Notes: generated by a model from the sequence alone, not told the origin. DNA of 64,000 bases from Gloeomargarita lithophora Alchichica-D10 (GCF_001870225.1 NZ_CP017675.1:2414318-2478317); one strand, 5' to 3'; counted from the first letter of the stretch, positions 17,301-28,149 are shown. Numbers and translations: made by a program.

Positions 17301-19398
17301 GGGCCACCGGGAGTTCAGCCCAGGGTACGGCGACCTCCAGGCAGGTGTCCAGGGCAATTTGGCTATGGGTGGGTTGGGCATTCCACTTGCCCTCCTCCCC
17401 CGCGGTCATCAGCCAGCAAAACCGTTCCCGCAGGTGAATCCCCAGGTGATGGCGAAAGCGGTAGTTGCAGGGAGCCACATCCGGCACATCCACCAGGGGC
17501 ATGGGGCTGGTTTTTCCCGACTGCCCTGGATAAAACCAAAGCAAATGTAAGCTAGAAAAGCCGTCCTTGCCGGGAATCACCCCCTGGCTGAAATCCACCC
17601 GCAGGTAAAAATGTAGGTGATCCGTGCCATAACGAATGGCCTGCACCGGATGGCTTTGGTGCATGGTGGCACGGGCGGCACCCACTTGGACTAACCCGGC
17701 TCGGAACCAATCCTGTTCATCCCCCCGGCCATCAATTACCGGTTGGATCAAACCTTCCGGCGGGTAATCCCCCTGAAAATCCTGGGGTTCCAAGGGGTAA
17801 CTTAGTTCTGGGGGCGGCGTTTGCCCCAAACCCTGGTAAATCGCCTGCAGATGCTCCCGAAATAGCTGGTCAAACACTGGGTCAAGCCGGGAACTGTGCC
17901 CCGCCCCAAACCACCAAAACCAATCGGAACCCTCGGCGGCCAGCAGAGCTTCCCAGGCCAACGGGGACGGGTTTTCCGCCTGCGCCACCGCCGCCCGCGC
18001 CCGCCCCAGCCAATCCCAGGCCCGATTCTTCACCGGGTCACCGATCCAGGTGGTGAAATTCGCCTCGATCCAAGAACCACTGTGCAAATCGTCCAGGGTC
18101 ACCTGCGGGGGAAATTCCGCCAAAAACTCAGAAACGGTCACCCCCCGGAACCGCTCATCTTGGCTGAGGGTTTGCAACAACTGATCCAGAAACGGCCCCC
18201 CATCGCCGGGGTAATACTCCCAACAATTTTCCCCATCCAGGGCAATCGTCACCAACCAAGGGTCGTCCGGGGTGGTTTCCGTCTGCGCCCGGTCGTAAAT
18301 TTGCCCCAACCGGGTCACTAAATCCGCCACCGCCGTCCCCACCGGCAAATGACTGTAGGAAAACCCAATCAAATCCGACAGACGATGATCCCGAAATACC
18401 AGGGCGAGTTCTCCCGATTTTGTTGGAATTTTGTAAGGACGGTATAAAACATCCGCATTCACCACTTGCCCCTGACTATCCCGCCCAATCCCCTGCTTGA
18501 TACTCGCCGCCAACACCCCCTCATCGCTACACAGCCACTGGAACCCCTGGTGGGCAATTGGGTCTAAAATCTGCGGACTCACCGACTGTTCCGACGGCCA
18601 TAGCCCCTGGGGTGACCCGCCAAAATACTGCTGATAATTGTCCCAGGCTTTTTGTAATTGCCAGGTGACATCCTGCGGCCACTGGAACCGGGTGGGTAAA
18701 GGCAAATTCGGGACAGCCACCCGTGCCACTTGGCTATCCCACAGCAGGGGTAAAATTGGGTGGCTGTAGGGGCTGGTGGTCAGTTCGATCACCCCCGCTT
18801 CCCGCCAACGCCGATGTTCGGGGATAATCTGCCCCAAAATTTCCCGCTGAATTTGCCACAGGGCTTGCCGATCCGCCAGGGTAAAATTGCCCCCTTGCTC
18901 CCACCAGGCTTGCACCTGGGGACGGTCATGGAACAACGGGTCTAGCCAGGTGAGATTGTGCCACATGAGCAGATCATCAAAATCCTGCACCGACCAATGC
19001 TCCAAACACCACGCCCGCCCTTGGCTCTGCTGTTGTTCATACAAGCGGCGATACCCCGGATAGGGGTCAATCATGGTGCGGTGGTGGGCATCAAAAAAGC
19101 TGGTCACCACAAAATTCCGTTCCCATTCCCCCAAGGCCGCCGCCGGTTGCAAACTCACTTGCAGGTAGGGGTCATGCCCCCGCCCCTGGGCATAATCCTC
19201 AATTTGCACCAGCAGGGACGGCACCAGGTTGATTGTGTGGTGAAACTGGGGATAGCGGGTTAAATGCAACAGCAAATCCAAGTAATCTTTCGTACCGTGC
19301 AACCGCACCCACGGCAGACGATATTCCCCCGTCAAGGGGCTTTTGTACAGGGGTTGGTGTTGATGCCAAATGAAGGCAATGTACAGCGGATGTGGCAT
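17203..19398 (-). CDS. glycoside hydrolase family 57 protein
   Basis: A 731-residue GH57 protein (alpha-amylase / alpha-mannosidase-like), probably cytoplasmic because no signal peptide is present. The family-defining WHQHQPLY is at residues 11-18. The central region carries SSDEGVLAAS-like and ALDGENCWEYY segments that hold conserved acidic residues, and a beta-rich C-terminal domain follows. Members act on alpha-glucans, so a glycogen-related role is likely. The ATG at 19398 gives MPHPLYIAF; a GTG at 19413 would add five residues. It converges on and overlaps the Hli gene. Confidence 0.88.
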   Translation of the reverse strand: MPHPLYIAFIWHQHQPLYKSPLTGEYRLPWVRLHGTKDYLDLLLHLTRYPQFHHTINLVPSLLVQIEDYAQGRGHDPYLQVSLQPAAALGEWERNFVVTSFFDAHHRTMIDPYPGYRRLYEQQQSQGRAWCLEHWSVQDFDDLLMWHNLTWLDPLFHDRPQVQAWWEQGGNFTLADRQALWQIQREILGQIIPEHRRWREAGVIELTTSPYSHPILPLLWDSQVARVAVPNLPLPTRFQWPQDVTWQLQKAWDNYQQYFGGSPQGLWPSEQSVSPQILDPIAHQGFQWLCSDEGVLAASIKQGIGRDSQGQVVNADVLYRPYKIPTKSGELALVFRDHRLSDLIGFSYSHLPVGTAVADLVTRLGQIYDRAQTETTPDDPWLVTIALDGENCWEYYPGDGGPFLDQLLQTLSQDERFRGVTVSEFLAEFPPQVTLDDLHSGSWIEANFTTWIGDPVKNRAWDWLGRARAAVAQAENPSPLAWEALLAAEGSDWFWWFGAGHSSRLDPVFDQLFREHLQAIYQGLGQTPPPELSYPLEPQDFQGDYPPEGLIQPVIDGRGDEQDWFRAGLVQVGAARATMHQSHPVQAIRYGTDHLHFYLRVDFSQGVIPGKDGFSSLHLLWFYPGQSGKTSPMPLVDVPDVAPCNYRFRHHLGIHLRERFCWLMTAGEEGKWNAQPTHSQIALDTCLEVAVPWAELPVAPSWSVSLLLVLGQTGQFRGYLPEQGLLNFPIP

Positions 19399-19444
19399 AG
19401 GCTTCCCCCACACAATCTAAACCCAATGTACCAGCTTGGGGGGA

Positions 19445-19810
19445 TTATTCGTTGGGGCGCGATTGCTCTAGGGATTCCCGCAAAGAGGACAATTCGTTGG
19501 TCAAATCCTGCAATTCCGCCGCCGCCGCCGGGGCACTGCTACTGGTCACTTCCACTTCCACCGGGGGGGAGGCGGGTGGGGGGCTGGTACGGTTGAACAA
19601 CTGCGCCACAAACTCCCGGGCTTCCACTTCCGTTTTTTCCCCCTTGGTGACCAATTCCTGGACTACCTGCTCCATATCCTGTTGCCATTGTTGCAGTTGG
19701 GTTTGGCGTTTTTGCTCATCCTGCACCCATTCCACCACCGTACCGGCGCATCCTAAAGCGACGCGAAATCCCTGCTGGAGCAATGTTTCTGGAGTGTTAG
19801 GCATGATCAT
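19445..19810 (-). CDS. small coiled-coil protein, phasin-like
   Basis: A 121-residue protein with an N-terminal amphipathic helix (LLQQGFRVALGCAGTVVEWV), a Gln/Glu-rich coiled coil, a Pro/Ser linker at about 75-92 and a final short coiled coil. This layout resembles phasin-like or thylakoid-associated small cyanobacterial proteins, but I cannot assign a family firmly. The start overlaps the end of the CDF gene, so the two are probably co-translated. Confidence 0.65.
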   Translation of the reverse strand: MIMPNTPETLLQQGFRVALGCAGTVVEWVQDEQKRQTQLQQWQQDMEQVVQELVTKGEKTEVEAREFVAQLFNRTSPPPASPPVEVEVTSSSAPAAAAELQDLTNELSSLRESLEQSRPNE

Positions 19811-20735
19811 TTCCTCGGTTTGACTCTAATGTATCAACTGGCACCGGCTGATGGCAAATATCTTGGATTTCATAGCCCGTAGGTTCCACATGAATGGTAA
19901 TCCCCGCCGGACCATAGTGCTGTTGCAATAATGCTTCCACCTGGTCGCTCAGGTTGTGCGCCGTGACCAAATCCGGGGGAGCCACCACCAAATGCAATTC
20001 GATAAATACCTGCCGTCCCACCACCCCCCGCGAAGTAATTTGATGGCATTCCACCACCCCCGCTACCTGACCCACCACCTGGGCAATCGCTTCCGGCGCA
20101 ATCGCCATCTCATCCACCAGCCAGGGCAGATTGGTGGTCAAAATCCGCCAGCCGCTATGCAGCACCAGTAATCCAACGGGGATGGCCAACCCCGCATCCA
20201 GCCACGTCCACCCAGCCATCACCCCCAGCAAGCCCACCAGGACAGCCAGATTGATCCACCCATCGCTGAGGGTATCGGCGGCATCGGCCTGGAGAATGGG
20301 ACTATCCAGCAATGTGCCCTGGTGTTGTTCATACCAGCCCACCAGCAAATTCACCGCTAAAACCACCACCAGCAGAGCCAATTCTAACCCGCCGATCTCC
20401 GGGGGGGGCGTGTCACCCAGCAGACGTTCCCCCGCCTGCCGCAGTACCTCAAAGCAGGTAATCCCCAGCAAAGCCGCAATCGCTAACGCCCCAATAGCCT
20501 CGAATTTTTGGTGCCCGTAGGGATGTTGGCGGTCTGGCTCCGGTTTCGCCCAGGCATTCACCACCAACCCCAGCACATTACTCAAGCTGTCCGTCAAACT
20601 GTGCAGGGCATCCGCCAACACCGCCAGGGAACCCGTCCCCAAGCCCACCGCCAATTTGATGCCCAATACAAACAGGTTGTATCCCAGCACCGTCACCAGC
20701 ACCCGCCGAATTTGCCCCCGACGGCTATCCGGCAT
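19797..20735 (-). CDS. cation diffusion facilitator (CDF) transporter
   Basis: Membrane protein of about 312 residues in the CDF family, which exports divalent cations such as Zn2+, Fe2+ or Mn2+ in exchange for H+. Six hydrophobic segments carry the metal-site motifs ADALHSLTDSLSN (helix 2) and ADAADTLSDGWIN (helix 5). The C-terminal cytosolic domain has VFIELHLVV. I chose the ATG at 20735; a GTG at 20747 is possible. It overlaps the upstream cyclic-nucleotide-binding gene and the downstream coiled-coil gene. Confidence 0.9.
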   Translation of the reverse strand: MPDSRRGQIRRVLVTVLGYNLFVLGIKLAVGLGTGSLAVLADALHSLTDSLSNVLGLVVNAWAKPEPDRQHPYGHQKFEAIGALAIAALLGITCFEVLRQAGERLLGDTPPPEIGGLELALLVVVLAVNLLVGWYEQHQGTLLDSPILQADAADTLSDGWINLAVLVGLLGVMAGWTWLDAGLAIPVGLLVLHSGWRILTTNLPWLVDEMAIAPEAIAQVVGQVAGVVECHQITSRGVVGRQVFIELHLVVAPPDLVTAHNLSDQVEALLQQHYGPAGITIHVEPTGYEIQDICHQPVPVDTLESNRGNDHA

Positions 20736-21198
20736 AGGCACCCACACTCACCAACTGGTTGAGGCGGCGAATCCGTTGGCAAAGATTTTGGATCACATTC
20801 AGGGCAATGGCGGGATTGTTGATAATCGCCTCCTGCATCTGGGGTTGGGACAAACACAAACAGGAACTGGGGGTCATGGCGGTCACCGAAGCGGAACGGG
20901 GGTCGCTGTCAAACAAGGACATTTCCCCAAAATACGCCCCCGCCTCCAGCCGCGCCAATTCCACCTCGCCGATGTGAATTTTCACCTGCCCCTGGGAAAG
21001 GATATAGAGCAATTGCCCAATATCCCCCCGCTCAAAAATGGTTTCCCCCGGTTGGAAGTGCAATTCCACCATTTCTACCGCCAAATCCCGCAGGAAATCG
21101 TAGTTGTTAATGCCCCGAAAAATGGGCACATCTCGCAAAAACATGAGGCGGTCGGTTAAACTCAAAGGGGAAGAATCTATCGTCATCATGGCTCCCAT
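20725..21198 (-). CDS. stand-alone cyclic-nucleotide-binding domain protein
   Basis: A 157-residue protein made almost wholly of one cNMP-binding beta-roll. The phosphate-binding cassette AYFGEMSLFDSDPRSASV is intact and a C-terminal helix follows. There is no DNA-binding helix-turn-helix, so it is not a Crp-type regulator. Its gene overlaps the CDF transporter gene by 11 bp or more, and one possibility is that it modulates that transporter. ATGs at 21198, 21189 and 21186 are all possible starts. Confidence 0.85.
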   Translation of the reverse strand: MGAMMTIDSSPLSLTDRLMFLRDVPIFRGINNYDFLRDLAVEMVELHFQPGETIFERGDIGQLLYILSQGQVKIHIGEVELARLEAGAYFGEMSLFDSDPRSASVTAMTPSSCLCLSQPQMQEAIINNPAIALNVIQNLCQRIRRLNQLVSVGAYAG

Positions 21199-21272
21199 TG
21201 ACTCCCTGCATGGTGGTTAATTACCCGTTATACCCAGAGTAACCGAAAAAATTGCATCTTAATCCTAACCAA

Positions 21273-21374
21273 TATAGCTAAACAGGGTAATCTTGTCTTA
21301 CAAAATTCCCTAAAAACCAGGGACGGGGGCGGTGCCCTGCGACCGCTGTTCAAAATTCAATTAGGATTGCTATA
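21273..21374. repeat. short interspersed repeat, reverse orientation
   Basis: A 102-bp copy reverse-complementary to the one at 12983. It starts near TATAGC (21273) and ends ATTGCTATA (21366-21374), with the core GGGGGCGGTGCCCTGCGACC between. It fills most of the gap between the cNMP-binding gene and the Uma2 gene, where I see no gene. Confidence 0.7.
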
Positions 21375-21431
21375 GCTTAATTGCCAACCCGTATAGGTCG
21401 GGATAAACCCAGGTTAATTGCCGTAAAACAA

Positions 21432-22040
21432 TTACCCCGGTGCGCCCCAGAGTTCAGCGGCGGTCAGTTGCCACGCCGGAAAGGTGGGGGAATAAATCGC
21501 TTGGCTACCCCGAAATTGCTGAATTTGGTACTCACCCTGCACCAAAGTACAAATCGAAAGCGTCGGTTGTTTGGGCTTGCCAATATGTCGCACTCCGCCT
21601 AACCCGGCATAATCCACAATCCAGTATTCAGAAATGCCCCAAACGCCATAGTCTTCCAACTTGCGGGCATAGTCATTTTGCCAGTTACGACTCACCACTT
21701 CCGCAACCCAAGGAATTGAACGTCCCTGGGTCACAATAGATTGCTCTCGCCACAGGGGTTCATCGGTGAGCGCAGGGCGATTCACCACCATAATATCGGG
21801 TCGGAATGCGGTCATGGTCGTATTGGCCGGACGCAAGATACCCCGTTGGAACACCAACCGGGGGAGGTTCGCCGCCTCTATCGCCCCGCAGACCTTACGA
21901 GTGAGCAAAGCCACCACTTCCTCATGGGCACCCGTGGGTTCCACATCAAAAACCTCACCATCAATCAGTTCATAGCGGTTATCCTGTCCATATTGAGCCA
22001 GAAATTCCTCAAAGTTGAGGGGTGCAACCGCCAATACCAT
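21432..22040 (-). CDS. Uma2-family (DUF820) putative endonuclease, third copy
   Basis: A 202-residue Uma2/DUF820 protein. Family signatures are RYELIDGEVFDVEPTGAHE near the start, FRPDIMVVNRP, WVAEVVSRNWQNDYARKLEDY and the SEYWIVDYAG strand. It is clearly diverged from the tandem pair at 1.9-3.2 kb, so it is not a recent copy of those. It lies 17 bp downstream of metK on the same strand, with a repeat element beyond it. Function unknown. Confidence 0.85.
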   Translation of the reverse strand: MVLAVAPLNFEEFLAQYGQDNRYELIDGEVFDVEPTGAHEEVVALLTRKVCGAIEAANLPRLVFQRGILRPANTTMTAFRPDIMVVNRPALTDEPLWREQSIVTQGRSIPWVAEVVSRNWQNDYARKLEDYGVWGISEYWIVDYAGLGGVRHIGKPKQPTLSICTLVQGEYQIQQFRGSQAIYSPTFPAWQLTAAELWGAPG

Positions 22041-22057
22041 AGGGAAATGTCTCCTAT

Positions 22058-23320
22058 CTACGACACAATCGCCGAGAGAGCCAAATCCCGAAATTGGCTA
22101 CTCAATGCCGTATATTCCCAAGGCAAATCCAAATCCAGGCGACCAAAATGCCCGTAACTCGCCACATCCTGATAAAACCGCCCGCCCCGTTGTCCCGGCA
22201 GATGCCGCAGATTAAATTGCTGAATCAACCCCTCTGGCCGCAGTTCCACATATTTTTGGATCAAATCCAGCAGGACACTTTCCGGTACCCGGCTGGTGCC
22301 AAAGGTTTCCACCAGGATACTCACCGGGCGCGCCTTGCCAATCGCATAGCTCAACTGCACCTCACAACGGCTGGCTAACCCCGCCGTCACGATATTTTTT
22401 GCCGCAAACCGACAGCCATAGGCCGCCGAGCGATCCACCTTGGTGGGGTCTTTGCCAGAAAATGCGCCGCCGCCGTGACGGGCATAGCCCCCGTAGGTAT
22501 CCACAATGATTTTCCGCCCCGTCAACCCGGAATCCCCACAAGGACCCCCGGTGACAAATTTCCCCGTCGGATTCACCAGAAACTTCGTATGCCCATCCGG
22601 GCGCACCGGGTCATCCCCAAACACCGGCAGAACCACCGCCTCCCACAGGTCACTTTTGATTTTGGCCTGGACATCTGCATTACTCGTGTGGTCGCCAATC
22701 GTGGGGTCATGCTGGGTGGAAATCAAAATCGTATCAATCCCCACCGGCTGAAAGTCCTCATAAATCACCGTCACCTGGGTTTTCCCATCCGGGCGCAGGT
22801 AGGGCAAAGTACCTAGTTTACGCACCTGAGCCAGTTTCCGGGCTAAGCGGTGGGCAAGGGCAATGGGCAGAGGCATCAGTTCCGGGGTTTCATCACAGGC
22901 AAACCCAAACATTAAACCCTGATCCCCCGCTCCGGTTTGATCCAAGGGGTCAACACTGCCATCGCTCCGGTGTTCCAGGGCTTGATTCACCCCCTGGGCA
23001 ATCTCCGGGGATTGCACGTCCAAAAACACCTGCACCTGGCACTGGTCGCTACAAAAACCATAGTCCGGGTCGGTGTAGCCAATTTCCGTAATTTTGCGCT
23101 TCACCAAATCCCGATAATAATCCTCGTTCACCACCGCCTGGGTTTTCAATTCCCCTAGGATAAACAGATGATTGTTTTTCACCACCACCTCAGCGGCAAT
23201 CCGGCTCAGGGGGTCTTGGCTGAGCAATTCATCCACAATTGTGTCCGAAATCTGGTCACAGATTTTATCCGGGTGACCTTCGGTGACCGATTCCGACGTA
23301 AACAGGTAGCGGCGTGACAA
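22058..23320 (-). CDS. metK: S-adenosylmethionine synthase
   Basis: Makes SAM from methionine and ATP in the cytoplasm. The protein has 420 residues. Diagnostic motifs are [16 protein letters not shown] near the start, [32 protein letters not shown] and [19 protein letters not shown], all intact. Length and motifs match bacterial MetK. Its product feeds methylation reactions, including that of the adenine methylase in this window. Confidence 0.98.
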   Translation of the reverse strand: MSRRYLFTSESVTEGHPDKICDQISDTIVDELLSQDPLSRIAAEVVVKNNHLFILGELKTQAVVNEDYYRDLVKRKITEIGYTDPDYGFCSDQCQVQVFLDVQSPEIAQGVNQALEHRSDGSVDPLDQTGAGDQGLMFGFACDETPELMPLPIALAHRLARKLAQVRKLGTLPYLRPDGKTQVTVIYEDFQPVGIDTILISTQHDPTIGDHTSNADVQAKIKSDLWEAVVLPVFGDDPVRPDGHTKFLVNPTGKFVTGGPCGDSGLTGRKIIVDTYGGYARHGGGAFSGKDPTKVDRSAAYGCRFAAKNIVTAGLASRCEVQLSYAIGKARPVSILVETFGTSRVPESVLLDLIQKYVELRPEGLIQQFNLRHLPGQRGGRFYQDVASYGHFGRLDLDLPWEYTALSSQFRDLALSAIVS

Positions 23321-23392
23321 GGGCTAAACTCCAGCGGTAGTTTAGTCATCTAGGCTACCAGAGTCCCCCCCCTACCGGCAATGGATTGGGGA

Positions 23393-23671
23393 CTAGGAAA
23401 TGGTAAACCCAGGGCTAAGACTATGGGAATAGGGTTCCACCATCACCTGGGTCACCTGAGCCAGAGCCGAACCTTGATGACACCAATCCACCATTTTTTG
23501 CACGGCCACCGCCTCCCCCGCAAACACCGCCGTCACCCGCCCATCGGGTAAATTTTGCACCCAGCCGGTCAGCCCCAAAGCCAACGCCTGCTGACGGGTG
23601 GCCGCCCGATAGCCTACCCCCTGCACCCGTCCGGAAATCCACACCTGCACCGCCCCTGACGAGAATGGCAT
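23393..23671 (-). CDS. acyP: acylphosphatase
   Basis: A 92-residue enzyme that hydrolyses acyl phosphates. The signature GRVQGVGYRAATRQQALALG carries the phosphate-binding loop and catalytic Arg, and GWVQNLPDGRV holds the catalytic Asn. Size is typical. It is a single-gene unit divergent from htpG. Confidence 0.92.
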   Translation of the reverse strand: MPFSSGAVQVWISGRVQGVGYRAATRQQALALGLTGWVQNLPDGRVTAVFAGEAVAVQKMVDWCHQGSALAQVTQVMVEPYSHSLSPGFTIS

Positions 23672-23724
23672 TGACCCCGTAAAATAGGTTTTAATCTCAC
23701 TGACACAATAACAGGTGCTTGACC

Positions 23725-25638
23725 ATGTTGGAACAAGGAACGATTACGATCCATACGCAAAACATCTTCCCCATCATCAAAAAGTCCCTGTATTCCGACC
23801 ATGAAGTATTCTTCCGGGAATTAGTTTCCAATGGGGTAGATGCCATCCAAAAACTGAAAATGGTCGGCTATGCGGGCGAAACCGAATTGGGGGACTTTCA
23901 ACCGGAAATCCACATTGCCATTGACCGAGAAAAACGCACCCTCAGTATCAGTGATAATGGCATTGGCATGACCGCCGATGAAGTCAAGAAATATATTAAC
24001 CAAGTGGCCTTTTCCAGTGCAGAAGAATTTGTCCAAAAATATCAAGGCACAGACCAACCTTTAATTGGGCATTTTGGGCTAGGTTTTTATTCTGCCTTTA
24101 TGGTGGCACAACAGGTAGAGATTGACACTCTATCATACAAAAATGATGCCCAAGCCGTGCATTGGACGTGCAGTGGTTCCCCGGAATTTTCCTTAGAATC
24201 TTCAGAACGTTCCGAACGGGGCACAACGGTGATTTTAACCCTTTCAGAGGGGGAAGATGAGTATTTAGACCCCAATCGTATTCGGCAGTTGGTGAAAAAA
24301 TACTGTGACTTTATGCCGGTAGCGATCAAATTGGATGGGGAAGTGATCAACCGGCAAAAAGCCATCTGGCGAGAATCGGCCAGCAATTTAACCGCTGAAG
24401 ATTACCAGGAATTTTACCGTTATCTTTATCCTTTTCAAGAAGAACCTTTACTCTGGGTGCATCTGCAAACCGATTATCCTTTTTTACTGAATGGGATATT
24501 GTATTTCCCCAAAATGCAACCGGATATTGATGTCACCCGCAGTGAACTGAAGCTCTTTTGCAACCAGGTTTATGTGAGTGATCACTGTGAAGAAATTATC
24601 CCCCGGTTTCTGTTGCCCATGCGGGGGGTGATTGATAGCCCCGATATTCCTTTGAACGTGTCCCGTAGTGCCCTACAAATGGATCGCACCGTGCGACGGA
24701 TTGGGGATTTTATCGCCAAAAAAGTGGGCGACCGTTTGCAGGAATTGTATCAGAATGATTTTGTCCAGTACGCTAAAATCTGGCCGGATTTGAGCCTGTT
24801 TATCAAATATGGTTACTTAAATGACGAAAAGTTCAAAAAGCAGGTGCAGGAGATTATTATTCACCGCACCACTGCCCAATTATCTGCCCAAGGGGAAAGC
24901 GATATATGGCAGGAAGGTGTGAGCAAATCCCCTTACACCACCCTAAATAATTATCTGGAACGGGCAAAAGTCCGCCACGAAAATCGGGTCTTTTATGCCA
25001 CCGATCAAGTTGCCCAAACCACCTATATTACTCTGCACCAAAACCAGGGTTTAGAGGTATTGTTCCTAGACAGTTTCATTGACACCCATTTTATTAGCTA
25101 CCTGGAGCGGGACTATCCCGATGTAAAATTTGTGCGGGTGGATGCGGATTTAGACTCAAGTTTGATTGATGCCAACAAAGCCGCTGAAATTGTTGACCCT
25201 AAGACCAACAAAACCCGTTCGGAATTAGTGCAGGAAGTCTTCAAGCAATATCTGGATAAACCGAAAGTGACTATCCGCACCGAGTCCTTGAGTGGTACTG
25301 CACCCCCGGCGATGATTTTACTCCCCGAAGCCCTGCGTCGCCTGCGGGATATGACGGCTTTATTGCAACAACAAAAAGCGGAATTTCCTGAAGAACATAC
25401 CCTGGTGATCAACACAGCGCATCCCCTAGTAGAAAATCTAGTCAGCCTTTCCCAAGGGGGAATTATTGTGCAATCTGGGGGCAATTCTCCTCGTCAGGAA
25501 TTGACGCAAAACCTGTGTCAACATATCTATGATTTAGCACTAATGGCACAAAAGGGCTTTGACCCGGAGACTATGCAATCCTTTTTAGACCGAGCCAGCA
25601 CGGTGCTGACCCGCTTAACAACCCCCGGAGCTATCTAA
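23725..25638 (+). CDS. htpG: molecular chaperone HtpG (Hsp90)
   Basis: Cytoplasmic Hsp90 chaperone of 637 residues. The GHKL ATPase domain shows FFRELVSNGVDAIQKL, DNGIGMTADEV and the lid motif IGHFGLGFYSAFMVA. The middle domain has the LNVSRSALQ segment with catalytic Arg, and a dimerisation domain follows. The usual ELISNASDA appears here as ELVSNGVDA, with the ATP-binding Glu and Asn kept. The ATG at 23725 gives MLEQGTITI, the standard start; a TTG at 23719 is less likely. Confidence 0.97.
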   Translation: MLEQGTITIHTQNIFPIIKKSLYSDHEVFFRELVSNGVDAIQKLKMVGYAGETELGDFQPEIHIAIDREKRTLSISDNGIGMTADEVKKYINQVAFSSAEEFVQKYQGTDQPLIGHFGLGFYSAFMVAQQVEIDTLSYKNDAQAVHWTCSGSPEFSLESSERSERGTTVILTLSEGEDEYLDPNRIRQLVKKYCDFMPVAIKLDGEVINRQKAIWRESASNLTAEDYQEFYRYLYPFQEEPLLWVHLQTDYPFLLNGILYFPKMQPDIDVTRSELKLFCNQVYVSDHCEEIIPRFLLPMRGVIDSPDIPLNVSRSALQMDRTVRRIGDFIAKKVGDRLQELYQNDFVQYAKIWPDLSLFIKYGYLNDEKFKKQVQEIIIHRTTAQLSAQGESDIWQEGVSKSPYTTLNNYLERAKVRHENRVFYATDQVAQTTYITLHQNQGLEVLFLDSFIDTHFISYLERDYPDVKFVRVDADLDSSLIDANKAAEIVDPKTNKTRSELVQEVFKQYLDKPKVTIRTESLSGTAPPAMILLPEALRRLRDMTALLQQQKAEFPEEHTLVINTAHPLVENLVSLSQGGIIVQSGGNSPRQELTQNLCQHIYDLALMAQKGFDPETMQSFLDRASTVLTRLTTPGAI

Positions 25639-25744
25639 TACATTGGAAGTCATTGATGGACACCGCTATTATTTTGCACCTGCCAAAAGTCCCATCCCTG
25701 AGATTGAGGTCTGTTGATTATTTTGCATTGGTAGAGGTGTCCTA

Positions 25745-26971
25745 ATGCTTGGCTACCTTTTTAACAAACGCACCCGCTCTGGATCAGCACCCAAAGCGGC
25801 CTATGTCCACATCCCATTTTGTCAACAGAAATGCCATTACTGCGACTTTCCGGTGATTGTGGATAACAAACCCAATTCCCGGCGCCGGTCACAGTATTTG
25901 GAAACCCTGCGTTGGGAAATTAAACTCACGTCCTCCCGGCAACAACCATTAACTTCGGTCTTTTTTGGGGGGGGGACACCTTCGTTATTAACCCCGGCGG
26001 AATTGGGGCAAATTTTACAGGATTTGCAACAGCAATTTGGCTGTGCTGAGGATGTGGAAATTTCCCTGGAAGCCGACCCTGGAACATTGGGAATACATCA
26101 TCTCAAAGAATATCAAAATTTGGGCGTGAATCGGTTAAGTTTAGGGGTGCAAAGTTTTATCCCAGAATTACTGCAAATTAGTGGTCGTACCCATACAGTT
26201 CAAGATATAGAAACGGCGATTCTTAAAATTAAAGAGTGCGGCTGGGAAAATTGGAGTTTAGATTTAATTCAAGGCTTACCCGGACAAACCTTAGACCAAT
26301 GGCAATTCAGTTTACAAAAAGCGATAGAAGCCCAACCCAAACATATTTCTGTTTATGACCTAACTTTAGAGCCAAAAACCCGTTTTTATCGGGACTATCC
26401 AGAGGATTCTCCCCAATTACCAGGGGATGAATTGACAGCAAAAATGTATTGTTTTGCCCATGAATTTTTAGAAAGTCATGGTTTTATCCATTACGAAATT
26501 TCCAACTATGCCCAGCCCGGTTACCCATGTCGTCATAATCTCACCTATTGGCAGAACCAACCCTACTATGGTTTTGGATTGGGAGCCACCAGCTACGTTG
26601 ACCAGGTACGTTTTCAACGCCCAAAAACCATCAAAGCCTATCGGGAATGGGTGGAGCAACAGGCCGTCTTTGGAGATGTGGAGATGCTCGATTACCCGTT
26701 AGAAGAAAAAGACGAATTACTCGAAGGTTTAATGTTAGGTTTACGGTTAAAGGAAGGCATCAATTTAACCCAATTACTCAAACCTTTTAAGGGGGGAATA
26801 AAAGATTCACTCCAGAGCATAATTGTCAATCAATTAAGCCGGTTTCAGCCGGAAGGTTGGGTGGGAAATCAGCGCAATCAATGGTTTTTGATTCCACCCC
26901 AAGGATTTCTCATGTCTAATACCGTCCTGCAACATATTTGGTTAGCCCTGGATGACATCACCATCCTTTAG
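25745..26971 (+). CDS. hemW: HemW-like radical SAM protein
   Basis: Radical SAM protein of the HemN/HemW group, 408 residues. The cluster motif CxxxCxxC is Cys26, Cys30 and Cys33 ([12 protein letters not shown]), followed by [16 protein letters not shown] and the HemW-type [10 protein letters not shown]. HemW proteins act as heme chaperones; they lack the extra features needed for coproporphyrinogen oxidation, and older annotations call them oxygen-independent CPO. It converges with dxr with a 4-bp overlap. Confidence 0.9.
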   Translation: MLGYLFNKRTRSGSAPKAAYVHIPFCQQKCHYCDFPVIVDNKPNSRRRSQYLETLRWEIKLTSSRQQPLTSVFFGGGTPSLLTPAELGQILQDLQQQFGCAEDVEISLEADPGTLGIHHLKEYQNLGVNRLSLGVQSFIPELLQISGRTHTVQDIETAILKIKECGWENWSLDLIQGLPGQTLDQWQFSLQKAIEAQPKHISVYDLTLEPKTRFYRDYPEDSPQLPGDELTAKMYCFAHEFLESHGFIHYEISNYAQPGYPCRHNLTYWQNQPYYGFGLGATSYVDQVRFQRPKTIKAYREWVEQQAVFGDVEMLDYPLEEKDELLEGLMLGLRLKEGINLTQLLKPFKGGIKDSLQSIIVNQLSRFQPEGWVGNQRNQWFLIPPQGFLMSNTVLQHIWLALDDITIL

Positions 26972-28149
26972 AGAAGAACTGGTACGGGAATTTGAGAGGA
27001 TGCTAATACCCTTTCCCTAGCCCAACGGTCTGCCGTTAAAATTTGCTCTAGGTTAGGCATTTTTGTATTCATTGATTCGTAACCAGAACAAGCACTTTCA
27101 ATCAAGCGGGGAATATCGGCAAAGCTAATTTTTTCGGCTAGAAATAAACTCACCGCCTGCTCATTAGCCGCATTCAAAACCGCAGGCATGGCTCCTCCGA
27201 CTCGGCCAGCGGCGTAGGCTAAATTCATGCAGGGATACTTCTGATGATCCGGTTCCCGAAACGTCAAACTACTGACACTGACTAAATCCAAGGATTTCCA
27301 AGGAGTAGCTAAACGTTCCGGCCAAGACAAACTATACAACAGGGGCAAACGCATATCCGGCCAACCCAATTGCGCTAACACAGAAGTATCCTGCACTTCA
27401 ATCAAAGAATGGATAATACTTTGGGGATGAATCACAATTTGAATCCGGTCATAAGCCAAATCAAATAAATAATGGGCTTCGATCACTTCTAAACCTTTAT
27501 TCATTAAAGTTGCCGAATCAATAGTAATTTTTTGCCCCATACTCCAATTCGGATGTTTCAGGGCATCGGCAACCGTAACCTGACTCATTTTTTCCACCGG
27601 CCAGTCCCGAAATGCCCCCCCGGATGCGGTGAGAATAATTTTGCGTAATCCCCCATCGGGTACGCCTTGCAAACATTGAAAAATAGCCGAATGTTCCGAG
27701 TCGGCGGGTAATAGTTTCACCCCATATTCGGAGAGTAACGGTAAAATCACTGGCCCCCCGGCGATCAGGGTTTCTTTGTTGGCTAAAGCGATATTTTTCC
27801 CGGCACGAATGGCGGCAATGGTAGGCAATAACCCCGCACAACCAACGATACCGGTCACCACAATTTCCGCATCCCCATAACCGGCAACGGCAGCAATTCC
27901 ATCCGCTCCAGCGAGGATTTGGGGTTGGGGTTGCATCCCTTTAATTGCAGTCTGTAATTCGGGGATTAAATCCGCATTTTGCAGAGCCACAATTTCGGGT
28001 TGAAACTGACGAATTTGTTGGGCAAATAAATTAATATTACGTCCAGCGGTTAAGCCCACCACCTGAAATTTCTGGGGATATTGGGTAACAATATCGAGGG
28101 TTTGTGTCCCAATGGAACCCGTTGCGCCCAAAATGGTAATGCGTTTCAC
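26968..28149 (-). CDS. dxr: 1-deoxy-D-xylulose 5-phosphate reductoisomerase
   Basis: Second step of the MEP isoprenoid pathway, using NADPH and a divalent metal. The Rossmann motif [13 protein letters not shown] is at the start, [15 protein letters not shown] holds metal and substrate residues, and [19 protein letters not shown] is the conserved central segment. The 393-residue length is normal. Its product feeds the prenyl precursors used by UppS, encoded further along the window. Confidence 0.97.
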   Translation of the reverse strand: MKRITILGATGSIGTQTLDIVTQYPQKFQVVGLTAGRNINLFAQQIRQFQPEIVALQNADLIPELQTAIKGMQPQPQILAGADGIAAVAGYGDAEIVVTGIVGCAGLLPTIAAIRAGKNIALANKETLIAGGPVILPLLSEYGVKLLPADSEHSAIFQCLQGVPDGGLRKIILTASGGAFRDWPVEKMSQVTVADALKHPNWSMGQKITIDSATLMNKGLEVIEAHYLFDLAYDRIQIVIHPQSIIHSLIEVQDTSVLAQLGWPDMRLPLLYSLSWPERLATPWKSLDLVSVSSLTFREPDHQKYPCMNLAYAAGRVGGAMPAVLNAANEQAVSLFLAEKISFADIPRLIESACSGYESMNTKMPNLEQILTADRWARERVLASSQIPVPVLL

